This document shows positions 47,401-56,525 of a stretch of 64,000 bases of DNA, piece after piece; positions within the stretch are counted from its first letter, which is position 1, and each line of letters begins with the position of its first letter. The notes beneath the pieces are model-generated. The model saw only the letters and a list, made by a program, of their open reading frames with translations. It ran no database searches and was not told the origin of the DNA. The translations under genes and the position numbers were made by a program. The stretch is from Astropecten irregularis (lineage: Eukaryota > Echinodermata > Asteroidea > Paxillosida > Astropectinidae). The stretch is from positions 11,986,614 through 12,050,613 of the forward strand of contig OZ020258.1 of NCBI GenBank assembly GCA_963971285.1, written 5' to 3'.

Positions 47401-50400
47401 AATGATAAAATTGTTGACCCTCACTATACATGTACATTCAATGCTATGGTATACAATTCATGTGATCAAGAACGAATCTATTGTTGCGTTTCTTTGTCAT
47501 GTTTGTAACAATTGACTGTTTATCTGTAAATTCTAACTTAGGGCTGGATCAGTTGGTAAAGCGCCAGTACGGTATTCAGGATGTCACCGGTTCGAATCCC
47601 GCTCCAGTCAGTTTTTCTTTGTTCACTTTTCAATGACTTTAAAATTCATTCAGTTTCCCTTGTGGTTATTTGATGATTTCATTGAAAAGCTGTTAACAAA
47701 GAAAAACTGACTGGAGCGGGATTTGAACTTGCGACCACCGGAATAACGTACCAGCGCTCTTACCAACTGAGCTATCCAGCCCTTTGTTGGCGGTGTCCCT
47801 AATAGTGAATTATCTTTGTTCATTTTGCAGTCAGAAGCCATGAAACCACTCACATACTGCTATATCATTTAAGATCATTTAAGGATCATTTAAGATAAGA
47901 TTATATGTGCAACATTAGCAATGCAACCTAACCTGAAATCACTCACAAAATTTGCTTACCGGTAAGCATGAAAGGTCTTCCTTGATCAAACAGGATTACC
48001 AACCCAATTTTCATGTGATGTTTACTGCTTTTGATTTGCATTCAGCCATTGTTTGCTGAGCATAACATTCACAAGGAGTTTTAATAATAATAATAATAAA
48101 AGCCATTCTTAAATAGCGCATATCACGTTAGGTCCCTCTGCACTGTCAATACTGGCATACTGATTTTATGTACCAAGGTGTTTGGTGCTTAAAAGCAAAT
48201 TTTGGTGCTTACCGGTAAGCAGCTCTATAAAATTGGTCCCTGGGCCATGAAATTGGTCCGTTAGCCAATTGCTTCCGGATGATATTTCTCGAGGTACATA
48301 TTTAACCACTGAATTAGCTATCATTGGCTTTTGAAACTTGAGCACAGGGCAATTTTTACATCAGCCTCTGAAAGGTCATCCATGTGCATTCTCTCAATCT
48401 GCCACGACGAAAAATTAAACTCCACCGAAAAAACCAGAGAAGGGAACGTATTCCAGACCCCGGATCGAAGGAGCTGACGAGCATACCCCCGACAATTCCT
48501 AAGCTAAGTTCAGATTTGGCCAAAGTCGGCGATGATTCGTGCAGCTTACGGGTTGGGGTAATTGCAATACTGCGAATGAATCTGCGAGTAATTGAAGGCA
48601 TATTGATACCCAGTTTGCATTTCGCGTCATGATCCTGCGATATATCGTTGCCTGACGGATCCGGCAATCCCAAATGAGAACGCTAAACAGAAACAAAACC
48701 AAAAAAAAAATCAAGAACGATGTCCAGAGTAAAAGAGTAGGACAGAGAGCAAGAAAAAAAAATTTATGTGCCGACGCCGGTTCTTATTAAACTTACTCGG
48801 CAAACCTTGAAATGTTTGTGAGTTTTTTCCCCCCCTTCTAGAAATCAGAATCAATCTGGTGGTTAATATTAAAATGGAATGCCAAATTGACGCTGTTGAT
48901 GAGGGGGTCTGCTAGCTTGTTTTTCAGCTGTCCGTCCTTGTTAAGCAGTGTGAGGAGATAAAGACGGACCAAATTGGGTTCTTTGCGGGGCTGTATTTTA
49001 TCAAGCGTTATTAAGCGCATTTTTTCTCCGTGGCTTTTATTGACAACTTCGTCGTTATTTTTTTTCTTTCTCCTTGTCCTTTTTCTTTTCCAAATCTGAT
49101 GTCTTCCCTTGGGTCTCCAGACCGGCTAATCACCGCTTAAGTTACAAGCAATGCAGACCTTGCATATAAATCTTTCGACCGATCACTTAGAATGCCAATT
49201 CACATTAGGCGTTCGGCGGTGTTAGGCAATATCTTGTTTTTCCGCTCGGATACGATGGCAAATGGTTTCTTAATAGACGTTCCCACGAGTCTGGAGTTTA
49301 ATCTTGGCAAGCCTCGTTCAATGGAGTGGTTTAAATCAACCAAACAATTTTCTTTTTCTTTTTTTCTTTTCCCGGGCTTTGATTTGTAAATAGAAACCCA
49401 AATATTTGATTGGCGATATATCTTTACATCAATCATCATCGCAGATGAAAACAGGCTGTTCATAAAAGCAAATCAGGGAGTCCCAAAGATAAACCAGGCA
49501 CCCTTCTCCAAGGCTGAAACTTCCTAATAAGCGTACCAAGTTTAGTTTAGCAGAACCCAGGGTACCAGACTTAATAGTGTGTATCAAGCACCAGACTGTG
49601 TTCAAAATCTTTGGCTGGGGAACAAACCAGGTGCCTTTTTCAAAGCTCAGCTTCGGCTCAGGCTCTGCCTCCATTTTGTGAATCCATTTCAAAATTACAG
49701 GTATCAAAATAGAGGATTTTGGCTGCAGTTAGGAAGTAGATTCTTTGAACTGTGGTTTTAAAAGGACAGCAGAGCTTCACCTTCAATGGCAAATACCACA
49801 ACCTATATTTTCAGCGTATGAAAACAGAGCCGGAGCCGGAGCCAAGCTTTGAGAAAGGCCCCAGTGGTAAGCCGATGGAAACGGCTACCTTTACTGGCTA
49901 GTGGCTGCCACTGGCGATGGTATTGTTCAGAGCCACAGCCAGAAAATGTTACCAATGTCAAATGTTTTTAATTGTCTATTGTCTTCTACAGCGGCTTTGT
50001 GTTCAAAACAGTCTAGATGGCATCATATTATGGCTCAAAATATCAAAGGATGATCCGCCCAGCCGACTGTCATTTAACTTTGGGATGGCAGCACTATCAA
50101 TTTCACAAGAAAAGTCATTGTATTGGAAATTTGACAGCAAATATTTGTATGAGGTTGTGCAACCGACTGAATGTTCTAAATTGGTCAACTCTTGTGGCTC
50201 CACGTAAGTTCCTTTTTATTGTCGTATGTCATGAAAGCATTGTTTGGCTAATTTGGCTATATTACTTGTTACATTGTCAAACGTGGCATCTTGAGCCCTT
50301 TTCACACGACGCCAAAAAAACTCTCAACAATTGAGACATTTTCTCAAGGTTGCGAAACGGTTTTACGCTGGCTGCTTTTGCGTCCTTTCACACGGCACAT

Positions 50401-53400
50401 TGTAACATTTCACAAGCCTCCCTTGAGACGGAATGCGGGTAATCGATAAAGTAAGCATTTTATTAATGTAAAATGCTGCTAGAACCATCATAATGTGAGG
50501 TTGCGCGTGAAGTGCGAGGGAGTGCGTGCGGTCTGCAAAGGCCATGAAAAAAATAGAAAACACACGCATGCGCATTGCAAAGCACTTCACAAGGGACCCT
50601 GACAAAAACTGTGCGGTTTTGTCATCTTAGAGCTCGCACACAAAGACTTCATACACGGCTCAGCCGTGAATATGTATTTGCTCGTGAATGGGATGAGCTT
50701 CCGGAATCATTGAGGTCTGGTGTGGTTGAACTATCACTAAATAACTGGATTAATTCCCTAAGATATTACCTCTGTCGACCACAGTAATTGAACTGGGTTT
50801 TCTATTTATTCATTTATTTACTATTTATTTATTTTGTATTTATTGATCGGTTGATTTTTTCTCGCACATTTTTCCCCTCCTTTGGGGGATATTTATTTTT
50901 TTTCTCACCCTTTTTTTTCCGTTGTTTTTATTGTTTTAACCCTTAGGTCTACCTTTTAATGTGTCTTTTATTCATAAATTGATATAGATTTTGTTTAAAA
51001 TATATTTATATAGAAGAAGACAGAGGTATTGGAATTGAAGGCCCTCGGGTCACAGTTTTTAAGTAAACTTTTTTAAGTCCTGGCATATGCCTCTGTCTTT
51101 TGTTTATTGTTTCTGTTTTTTAAACTATTTGTAAATTATTGTTGTTTCTATGTACTGTTTTTATGCCGAATAAATAAATAATAATAATAATAACCGATCC
51201 GACACCCGCCATTATTGCAGTGTCCCCGCCCGTATTTTGTCCGGCAACAAAAGATTTTACGGCTGCCACACTCTATACTGCTGAGTGCATGTCCCCTAAT
51301 CATGGGACGTATACGCTGCAGTTATAGAGGGCGGCAGAGCATAAATTCCTCTGTTTCTGGACAAAAGGCAGGTGGGGACACTGCAGTAATGGCGGACAGT
51401 ATATTGTGCCGTCGGATCGGTGTATAAGTAAAATTAGCCTTACTCCATCGGTAATGTTCCCAATCCGCTTGTAGGTCGTCTGGTGCAGATTCTTCTTGTC
51501 TGTTTCACTGTTGATGTCATAATCTTTGGGTTCCGCCTCTCTAGCCTGGTGCCTGGTTTGGATTATTAACAAAAAAGTAAAGAAAAAACATTAAAATACA
51601 TAGTCTGGTACCCAAGCTTTTACACCAGGATAGAAAAGACCTGGTGATTTTCTTCATTGCCCCTTGCCATTGCCTTGCTGCCCCTTTGAAAATGACCCAG
51701 TAGACTCTTCAGTTTCCCACATGCCCCTGGGGCAGGTAATGGGCATCATGTTCTTATGTTGAATTGAACACCTGATGGCAGATGAATCCCATGGGTCATC
51801 CGGCCTGGGCCGGGTACCAGCGTGAGTGCTGACAACTGTTTTCTGAGTGGCACGATGTCAGAAACAAAGATCCTATAGCTGTGCGGAGCTGTACTATCTT
51901 TGGTCAGAACGTAGTATTTGAGACCCGATTGTGGGGGCGCTTGTGTGATTGATCAATAAATAGTCGTCGGAATGAACGCGCAACCTCACTGGTACCCGGC
52001 CGCTTTGTAGTGCATATAATTTGAACATATGGGCGATCCTAAGCCCTTTGCCTTTGACAGGTCTCTTTCTCTTTTTCTTAAAAATTATACCCTTCAAATG
52101 CAGCGGTAGCCATTTTTATCAAAACGCCCTCTGTTGCCCATAGGCATAGGCGAAGCTGGTCAACTCGTACGCCGACCAACTCGTACGCCGACCAACTCGT
52201 ACGCCGTTTGGTCAACTCGTACGCCGACCAACTCGTACACCGACCAACTCGTACGCCAACCAAGTCGTACGCCAACCAACTCGTACGCCACGTATAATTA
52301 AGCTTGTAGTTTGTAAACGTTGGCCGGTTTTTTTTCAGTAGATGTTGTCATGTTGAGTGGAAATAAAAGGAAATAAAGGAAGCATTCTGTACGTGGAATT
52401 GGATGTCGTTTGTGAACATAAAAGGAAATAAAAGGAAACATTCTGTATGTGGAAGTGCCAAAAACAATGTTAGGTAGGATTTTAATTTTAATTAATTCAT
52501 TCAAAATTTATTGCATTTCTTGTGTGCCATTTCCATCCGAGGATGTTCAAAGGCGCAATTACAGAATCAATTAAAAATGTCGGAACCCGAGACAGCAGTA
52601 GCTGTTGAGTTTTCCACAGCTGTGAAAGCAAAGTCCAAGCAGGATATGTTTAAATCTGCCGGTGCCATCGTGGAGGAGATCATGACGACCCGTGCAGCTG
52701 ATATCGAACCTGCAAGCTTCCCCAAGCCGGCCAACCTGGTGCGGGTCGCAAACCGTACTGGCCAAGGTCTTCGTCCTCACGAGCCAACGGACCTGAAGTT
52801 TCACCTGGCAACTGACTTTATACCTGCAGATTTCTTGGTGAAAGACATCGTCGTTGGTGATGAGAGGCATCTTCTATCCATGTCCCCGGAACAAACCAGC
52901 ATCCTGGACAGAGCCAAGACCTGGTACCTTGACGGCACCTTCAAGGTGGTGCACAGGCCATTCGTCCAACTTCTCAGTATCCATGCCTTTGTGAAGTCAG
53001 AGCGCGGGCAACAAAAGCAAGTCCCACTGGCATTCTGCCTAATGTCACGCCGTACCAAGAAGGATTATCGGAAGGTTCTTCGAGCTGTCAAAAAGAACTT
53101 GCCATCCAGGTGACATCGTGCAGAACTTCGTCGTAGATTTTGAAGCTGGAATGTGGTCGGCGCTTCGGTCTGTCTATCCCGATCGTCAAATCCAAGGCTG
53201 TCTGTACCACTGGTCACAGGCGCTCTGGCGGAAGTGCCAAGGCCTGGGTCTTGCTGTGCCATACATGTCGGAGCCTGCAGTGCAGCGTATCATCCGAAAG
53301 CTGATGGCCCTGCCATTCCTTCCTCATGAGCATGTCCAGCCAGCATTCAGCAAGCTACAGGGCAAAGTCACGGAACCCCTCCTGTGCCAGCTATTCAAGT

Positions 53401-54962
53401 GCGTCGAGGAAACATGGATCAGTAGCAGCGTGTGGAGCCCAAGAGACTGGTCCATCTTCAACCACAGCGTTCGCACTAACAACGATGTTGAAGGCTGGCA
53501 TCGGAGGCTCAACTACAAAGCTGGAAGACCAGGACTGGGGCTCTACCAACTCATCCCTCTCCTCCATGCAGAAGCCACCATGGTGACCATCCAGATGGTC
53601 CAGGTCAGAGAATCTAAGGTGTGCAGAAACCAGCGGAAGAGTAGCAGGCAACTTCAGGGACGGGTCTTCCAGCTATGGGACAAGTATGTCAGAGGCGAAC
53701 TTACCACATCAGGACTTCTGGCTGCGTGCAGCTATCAACATGGCCCTTCCATGTAATCCAGCAACAAAAAACCCAAACGGCTCTCTTCAGAGCCACACAT
53801 CAACCCAAAAGAGATTAAAAAAATGTCTGTACACAAATGGCTCTTTTCAGAGCCAAACATCAAACCAAACAGCTCTCTTCAGAGCCACACTTCAACCCAA
53901 AAGAGAAGAAATAAAAGGTTCCCAGTTCCCCCCTAAACAAAAAAATAAGAAAAAAATAAAACGGCTCCTTTTAACCCAAAATGAGAAGAAATAAAAGGTT
54001 CCCAGTTCCCCCCCAAAAAAATAAGAAAAGGAAAAGATCCCACGCAACCCAAAAGAGAAGAAATAAAATGTTCCCAGTTCCCCCCCCCCCCCCTAAAAAA
54101 AAAATTAAAAAACACCTCTTTTTAGATCCCACGCAACCCAAAAGAGAAAAAAATAAAAAGGTACCCAGACACAAAGAATTTCGTTATTACAAACAACAAA
54201 TAATTAGAGCCCCCACACTCACTATCCTCTCACACAAATACCAATCCCACGCAACCCAAAAGAGAAAAAAATAAAAAGGTACCCAGTCACAAAGAATGTC
54301 GTTATTACAAACTACAAATAATTAGAGCCCCCCACACTCACTATCCTCTCACACAAAAAAGGTTTCCAGTCTCTCAAAACACACACATTTATTTTGTTAA
54401 AATTTATTTCGTTATTACAGACTAACGTAGGCCACTACAGTCTTTTTTTGGGGTGGTGGGGTACAAGTTGGTCGGCGTACGAGTTGGTCGGCGTACGAGT
54501 TGGTTGACGTACGAGTTGGTTGGCGTACGAGTTGGTCGGCGTACGAGTTGGTCAGCATACGAGTTGGAACGTATGAGTTGGGGCGTACGAGTTGACCAGC
54601 ATTCGGCATAGGTTTGTGCACAAGTGATGGCCGTCAGTGGAATTCTTTCCGAAAAAAACAATAATGATTCTACTTTAATTCTAGCTTGATAAAACATTTA
54701 AGTTTTATATTAAACCCCATCCACTTCAATTCTTTCAAACCTTAGGCCTATAGGCCTATGGCTAACATCAGTCACTGATGATTTTAATAAACAAGGCCGG
54801 GGCAATGTTACAGTGTAGGCCTAGGCCTAGGCCCTACATTAATTTGTACAACCAAAGTTTTCAATCTTACCAATTGGAGTTTAGAGTTGGACGACTATAA
54901 TCCATATGATCCGAGCGCAAAAACAACGAGCCTTTGCGCTCTACAAAGTCTGGCAAGCTCAT
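41233..54962 (-). CDS. CFAP95: CFAP95 (C9orf135 homologue), complete five-exon gene
   Basis: Encodes a cilia- and flagella-associated protein, a microtubule-inner component of axonemal doublets in animals. Coding exons on the minus strand are 54962-54871, 51552-51444, 44875-44751, 43876-43747 and 41421-41233, totalling 645 nt and 214 aa plus stop. The human protein is about 229 aa. All junctions are GT/AG and phases match (2, 0, 2, 0). Family signatures recalled from the human protein are shared: PDFVERKGSLFLRS (human PDLVERKGSLTLRS), W-H-x-x-REA...PKDYDI, TGYGAVLPRHHP, and CQSQFTDT...RFGRNTWQDESGQYANS (human CRSQFTDL...RFGINTWHDESGIYANS). The start is the first ATG in exon 1; human has about 20 more N-terminal residues. 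Introns are full of MITEs, a minisatellite and a MULE. I see no disabling change. Confidence 0.95.
41448..43200. repeat. Minisatellite array, locus 2 (CFAP95 intron 4)
   Basis: Same core unit as locus 1 (GGTCATTGCCTTGGTGCCCC) but more diverged. It has a higher-order repeat of roughly 170-190 bp marked by GCCTTTAGTGCCCTAGGTCA (near 42226, 42421, 42615, 42790, 42957) and CCAATTGCCTTAATAGTG. It is interrupted at 41526-41773 by a family C foldback. Unit lengths vary, so reading frames drift and it is not coding. Confidence 0.93.
41526..41773. repeat. Family C foldback inserted in the minisatellite
   Basis: GGGGCCAATTTCATAGAGCT at the left, CTATGAAAATTGCCCC at the right. Variant-2 interior as at 27070-27294. 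Minisatellite units continue on both sides. Confidence 0.85.
43355..43722 (+). mobile_element. Family A TTAA-flanked MITE, copy 11
   Basis: TTAA at both ends; full interior. It ends 24 bp from the CFAP95 exon 4 donor (43746), so an insertion lies very close to a splice site without touching it. Confidence 0.85.
43747..43876 (-). CDS. CFAP95: CFAP95 exon 4
   Basis: Acceptor ...CAATACAG, 130 nt, donor GTAAGG. Contains TGYGAVLPRHHPEHDK and ADYKPPYPYTP, matching human TGFGAVFPRHPP and EDYVPPYDYQP. Confidence 0.95.
44362..44624. repeat. Foldback in CFAP95 intron 3
   Basis: TACTAATAAACTAGAGGGC at the left and GCCCTCTAGTTTATTAGTAT at the right form inverted ends. It is flanked by duplicated GTCCAGACCAT/TGGTCCAGAC sequence of an older host repeat. 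Confidence 0.7.
44751..44875 (-). CDS. CFAP95: CFAP95 exon 3
   Basis: Acceptor ...GGGTGCAG, 125 nt, donor GTACAT. Encodes SFPLTTTQYSMQQIHLKKNF and ends in ...DTYNSADID plus two bases of an Arg codon. This is the least conserved exon, but it is fixed by phase and by both neighbours. Confidence 0.88.
44942..45312 (+). mobile_element. Family A TTAA-flanked MITE, copy 12
   Basis: TTAA at 44942-44945 and 45309-45312; full interior. The right TTAA is shared with the next element. Confidence 0.85.
45309..45490 (+). mobile_element. Family B MITE, 3'-truncated copy 8
   Basis: Begins at the shared TTAA (AAGGCAGCGTACAGGATTTG) and stops after GTTCGTCCGAACGA. Confidence 0.75.
45491..46975. other. CFAP95 intron 2: A+T-rich then poly-C/G-rich stretch
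   Basis: 45500-45880 is very A+T-rich. 46010-46300 holds several long C homopolymers. No exon is supported on either strand. Confidence 0.45.
46976..47221. repeat. Family C foldback MITE, copy 6
   Basis: GGGGCCAAATTCACGTCACT at the left, TTGAAATTGGCCCC at the right; type-1 interior. Confidence 0.85.
47541..47650 (+). repeat. tRNA-derived SINE-like copy
   Basis: Pseudo-tRNA with intact B-box (CGGTTCGAATCCCGCTCC) and a 4-bp deletion in the A-box (GGATCAGTTGG). Confidence 0.8.
47651..47900 (-). repeat. Inverted tRNA-like SINE copy
   Basis: The tRNA-like part 47709-47781 reads on the minus strand (acceptor GGCTGGA...TCCAGTC). With the copy at 47541 it forms an inverted pair flanked by CCAAACGAACAAAG-type sequence, as at 62.5-63.1 kb. 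Confidence 0.8.
47949..48241. repeat. Family C foldback, variant 2, with an inserted AAT-tailed fragment
   Basis: C arms (ATTTGCTTACCGGTAAGCAT; TTGGTGCTTACCGGTAAGCA) surround a fragment at about 48082-48160 beginning (AAT)n AAAAGCCATTCTTAAATAGC, possibly a LINE or SINE 3' tail. Confidence 0.65.
48242..49626. other. CFAP95 intron 2, no gene seen
   Basis: Contains chance frames around 48356-48673 and 49192-49463 without codon bias or splice logic. No repeat family is recognised. Confidence 0.4.
49627..49862. repeat. Family H foldback, copy 3
   Basis: Hexamer-rich inverted ends (CAGCTTCGGCTCAGGCTCTG; AGAGCCGGAGCCGGAGCC) and the shared interior. Confidence 0.8.
49992..50203 (+). CDS. Unassigned exon-like segment
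   Basis: An open stretch of 70 codons plus 2 nt is bounded by a good acceptor (ctattgtcttctacag) and a consensus donor (GTAAGTT). The peptide begins RLCVQNSLDGIILWLKISKD and includes SLYWKFDSKYLYEVVQPTE. Composition is protein-like, but I do not recognise it. It lies on the strand opposite to CFAP95, inside intron 2, next to a LINE end. It could be an exon of an unannotated gene or a transposon fragment. Confidence 0.25.
50575..51193 (+). mobile_element. LINE 3' end (5'-truncated non-LTR retrotransposon)
   Basis: A frame ending at 50787 has the C-terminal signature of CR1/L2-like reverse transcriptases: FAREWDELPESLRSG followed by LNNWINSLRYYL, the usual W-x-x-LP...L-R...F/W-K/N-x-x-L pattern. 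After the stop comes an A+T-rich 3' region ending in (AAT)n at 51175-51193, a common LINE tail. Only the 3' end is present. Its true 5' edge is unclear. Confidence 0.6.
51194..51427. repeat. Family F foldback, copy 2
   Basis: CCGATCCGACACCCGCCATT at the left, GTCGGATCGGTGTAT at the right. It ends 17 bp from the CFAP95 exon 2 donor and directly follows the LINE tail. Confidence 0.8.
51444..51552 (-). CDS. CFAP95: CFAP95 exon 2
   Basis: Acceptor ...AATCCAAACCAG, 109 nt, donor GTAAGG, ending in phase 0. Encodes HQAREAEPKDYDINSETDKK and then a TTYKRIGN segment. Human has HRDREAFPKGYDIEG...STYRRLG at this place. Confidence 0.93.
51553..52150. other. CFAP95 intron 1, left part
   Basis: Includes a short vestige of minisatellite-like units at about 51650-51690 (CCATTGCCTTGCTGCCCC). 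Otherwise nothing recognised. Confidence 0.45.
52153..52290 (+). repeat. Left terminal array of the MULE
   Basis: About eight copies of CAACTCGTAC spaced at 16 bp, with one GTTTGG spacer variant (about 52207) that also occurs in the related element at 56.5 kb. Each unit holds the palindrome CGTACG, a plausible repeated transposase-binding site (inference). Confidence 0.85.
52577..53756 (+). pseudogene. MULE transposase, broken by one frameshift
   Basis: First part 52577-53113 (178 aa, MSEPETAVAVEF...) and second part up to the stop at 53754-53756 (about 214 aa) are in frames offset by one base; the break is at about 53105-53115. Visible catalytic signature: first Asp in WYLDGTF (residue 119), second Asp in NFVVDFEAGM just after the shift, a C-x-x-H (GCLYHWSQ), and third acidic residue in TNNDVEGWHRRLN. 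This matches the DDE MULE domain of FLYWCH-associated animal transposases. No FLYWCH zinc finger is visible at the N-terminus. ATG 52577 is chosen because upstream in-frame sequence lacks an ATG and is repeat-like. Cut-and-paste transposition is the family role; this copy is probably inactive. Confidence 0.85.
53779..53886 (+). promoter_or_regulatory. Three tandem histone-type 3' hairpins after the transposase stop
   Basis: Hairpins at 53779-53794 (GGCTCT CTTC AGAGCC), 53839-53854 (GGCTCT TTTC AGAGCC) and 53871-53886 (AGCTCT CTTC AGAGCC, one lost pair). The first lies 23 nt after the stop codon. Two are followed by ACACATCAACCC or ACACTTCAACCC and a purine-rich AAAAGAG. This matches the histone mRNA 3' end: 6-bp stem, 4-nt UUUC-type loop, cleavage-region A/C stretch, then a purine-rich histone downstream element. 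Further degenerate units (CAACCCAAAAGAG) repeat to about 54270. Confidence 0.7.
54125..54358. repeat. Tandem duplication of about 119 bp in the MULE 3' region
   Basis: Two copies starting ATCCCACGCAACCCAAAAGA and running through AATAATTAGAGCCCCC and TCACTATCCTCTCACAC. The unit starts with the sequence that follows the hairpins, so it is an expanded post-hairpin block. Confidence 0.8.
54466..54602 (-). repeat. Right terminal array of the MULE
   Basis: About nine GTACGAGTTG units at 16-bp spacing, inverted relative to the left array. The last two spacings are shortened (GAAC, GGGGC). Confidence 0.85.
54613..54870. other. CFAP95 intron 1, right end
   Basis: Contains a short AGGCCTAGGCCTAGGCC run at about 54818. 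Nothing else recognised. Confidence 0.4.
54871..54962 (-). CDS. CFAP95: CFAP95 exon 1 (start)
   Basis: ATG at 54960-54962 (purine at -3), 30 codons plus 2 nt, donor GTAAGA. It starts MSLPDFVERKGSLFLRSD, aligning to the human PDLVERKGSL segment. The last two bases TG join G of exon 2 to give the conserved Trp. Confidence 0.92.
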
Positions 54963-55805
54963 TCTGTATGTCTGTTCGTTTTTGTTTGCAGGAAAATAAC
55001 ACAAAACTGGATTTACATCCAATTAAAAAGTCAAAATTTGCTAAAGCTCTCCGACACAGATTGTTTACTATTTTGGACAGTGTGACAAATGTGCAGGACG
55101 ACTCACAGCCACAATCTTTGTATCCCTTTTCTACACGTGAAAATAAATCTCTAAAAATACCTTGTTCATACATTTTTCTGAGAAACGAAAACATTTATCT
55201 GAAGCAAAATGCTCCAAAATACTTTTTTGTGGCTTTTTGTATGCCTTTTTGTCACAATAATGTCAAATTTTGATTAAAATGTTAAGAAAGTAGCGCAATG
55301 TTATTAACATTTGCGTGAGTAAAAAGTCCTTAGCTACGAACTTTGTGTTTGACCTTTCAACCCTCTCAGGTCAGAGGTCAATAGGTCAATGCCTGTCACA
55401 TGACGGATGAGTCTAGTTCCCAGAACCAGTATGGAGTTATGCATGGCTTTTGTAGCATCAATGTAATGGGATCAGACTAAGTTGTACTACTATAGCGCTC
55501 TGCAGTGCTACAGCAGAATTTGAGGAAATAATTTTGCACTTGGATCCGGATATTTTATGCTTTTGGAAATTTCAAAATCCTAAAACGGACTTCCCGATTT
55601 CAAAACAGCGCGTTAAGATGTTGAAAAGTGAAGTGAAAAAGCTGTAACATTTTGCAAAGAACAAGTAAAGTGAACGACAGAAGGCGCTCAAGCTCAAGTT
55701 AACCTGATCCGAACCAACTGAAGTGCTGATCAACGCCACGGTTTATATACGGTAAGCATTGACCCAACTAAAATAACTGCACAACTTGTTTACATTTAGG
55801 CCTAT
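54963..55805 (-). promoter_or_regulatory. CFAP95 upstream region with candidate FOXJ1 sites
   Basis: TGTTTAC occurs at 55062-55068, about 100 bp upstream of the start codon, and at 55797-55803. This is the core bound by FOXJ1-type forkhead factors that drive motile-cilia genes. I see no clear TATA box or full RFX X-box. Assignment is by motif only. Confidence 0.3.
55350..55388. promoter_or_regulatory. Nuclear-receptor half-site cluster
   Basis: AGGTCA-G-AGGTCA-AT-AGGTCA at 55368-55388 forms overlapping DR1 and DR2 arrangements, with an opposed TGACCT at 55350-55355. It lies about 400 bp upstream of the CFAP95 start. Confidence 0.45.
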
Positions 55806-56525
55806 CATAATCACTTTAATTGAATCACTGTTAAGTATTAATCAGGGCCCAATTTCTTAGAGCTGCTTTGTGCTTATTATAACTATAGGCCTAACTGCAT
55901 AAAATTTGCTTTTATTTTTAAGCATGAAAAATCTTCCTTGAAAGTTGAAATAACTTGGCGATTGTGGGTTAACGGGATCCCAAAACACATTGATTTTTTT
56001 GGCTCTGAACTAACTTCTACTCCTCAAAAATGATACTTTTGACTTTCAGCAAATGTTCCTGGGTCCTTAAAAGCCTACATTGAAGAAATTTGTTAAACAT
56101 TTCAGGGTTAAAATTCAATTTTCTTACGCGCTTCTTGTAAACTTTAAAACAGACCGTCTGATCGCGTGAGGCCATTTTGTCTGGTCTGATTAGTCTAGTG
56201 CCCAGACCCAACAGACCAAGAGTCCTCAAAATGTCAGAGTGGAAACCAGACTATTCTCGTCTGCGGCCGTCCGTGCGGCGGTGAAATTTTACAATCTTGG
56301 TTACCGTTTTTACCCCATAATTTCCCTTAAAAATCAAAGCCCTGCCCTCTTTCCAAAAATTTAAGCTTGGTAATATAGAGGAGGAGACCAACAAAGTATA
56401 TGTAGGTAAGTTACTTTTCAAATAGTAGTTTCCTTTCCTTTATAGTTTTAGGACCCGTTAACCCACAATCCCCAATAACTTGATCAAAGAAGAATTAGGC
56501 CAGGGGCCTACCACAGTAGGCCTAC
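55806..56525. other. Intergenic; truncated family C end
   Basis: GGGCCCAATTTCTTAGAGCT at about 55847 matches a C-type left end without its partner. The rest is unremarkable. Confidence 0.45.

Larger units (their letters stand above)
52151..54604 (+). mobile_element. MULE-type DNA transposon with tandem-repeat termini
   Basis: Full-length element flanked by a perfect 8-bp duplication GGCATAGG (52143-52150, 54605-54612). Ends are inverted: CGAAGCTGGTCAACTCGTAC at the left and GTACGAGTTGACCAGCATTC at the right. Each terminus is an array of a 16-bp unit (GCCGACCAACTCGTAC), about 8 copies left and 9 right, in inverted orientation. It encodes a MULE transposase (52577-53756, frameshifted). Its 3' part carries histone-type hairpins and a tandem duplication of about 119 bp (54125-54358). 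It lies in CFAP95 intron 1 on the opposite strand. Duplication length, transposase and long inverted termini agree with the Mutator superfamily. Confidence 0.88.

Noticed and set aside
47900..48241. A CRISPR-like or satellite array
   Set aside because: The repeats are inverted arms of a foldback plus a short AAT run, without regular spacers.
53779..53886. A captured histone gene
   Set aside because: Only the 3' hairpin and following bases are histone-like. No histone coding sequence is present upstream; the frame there is transposase.
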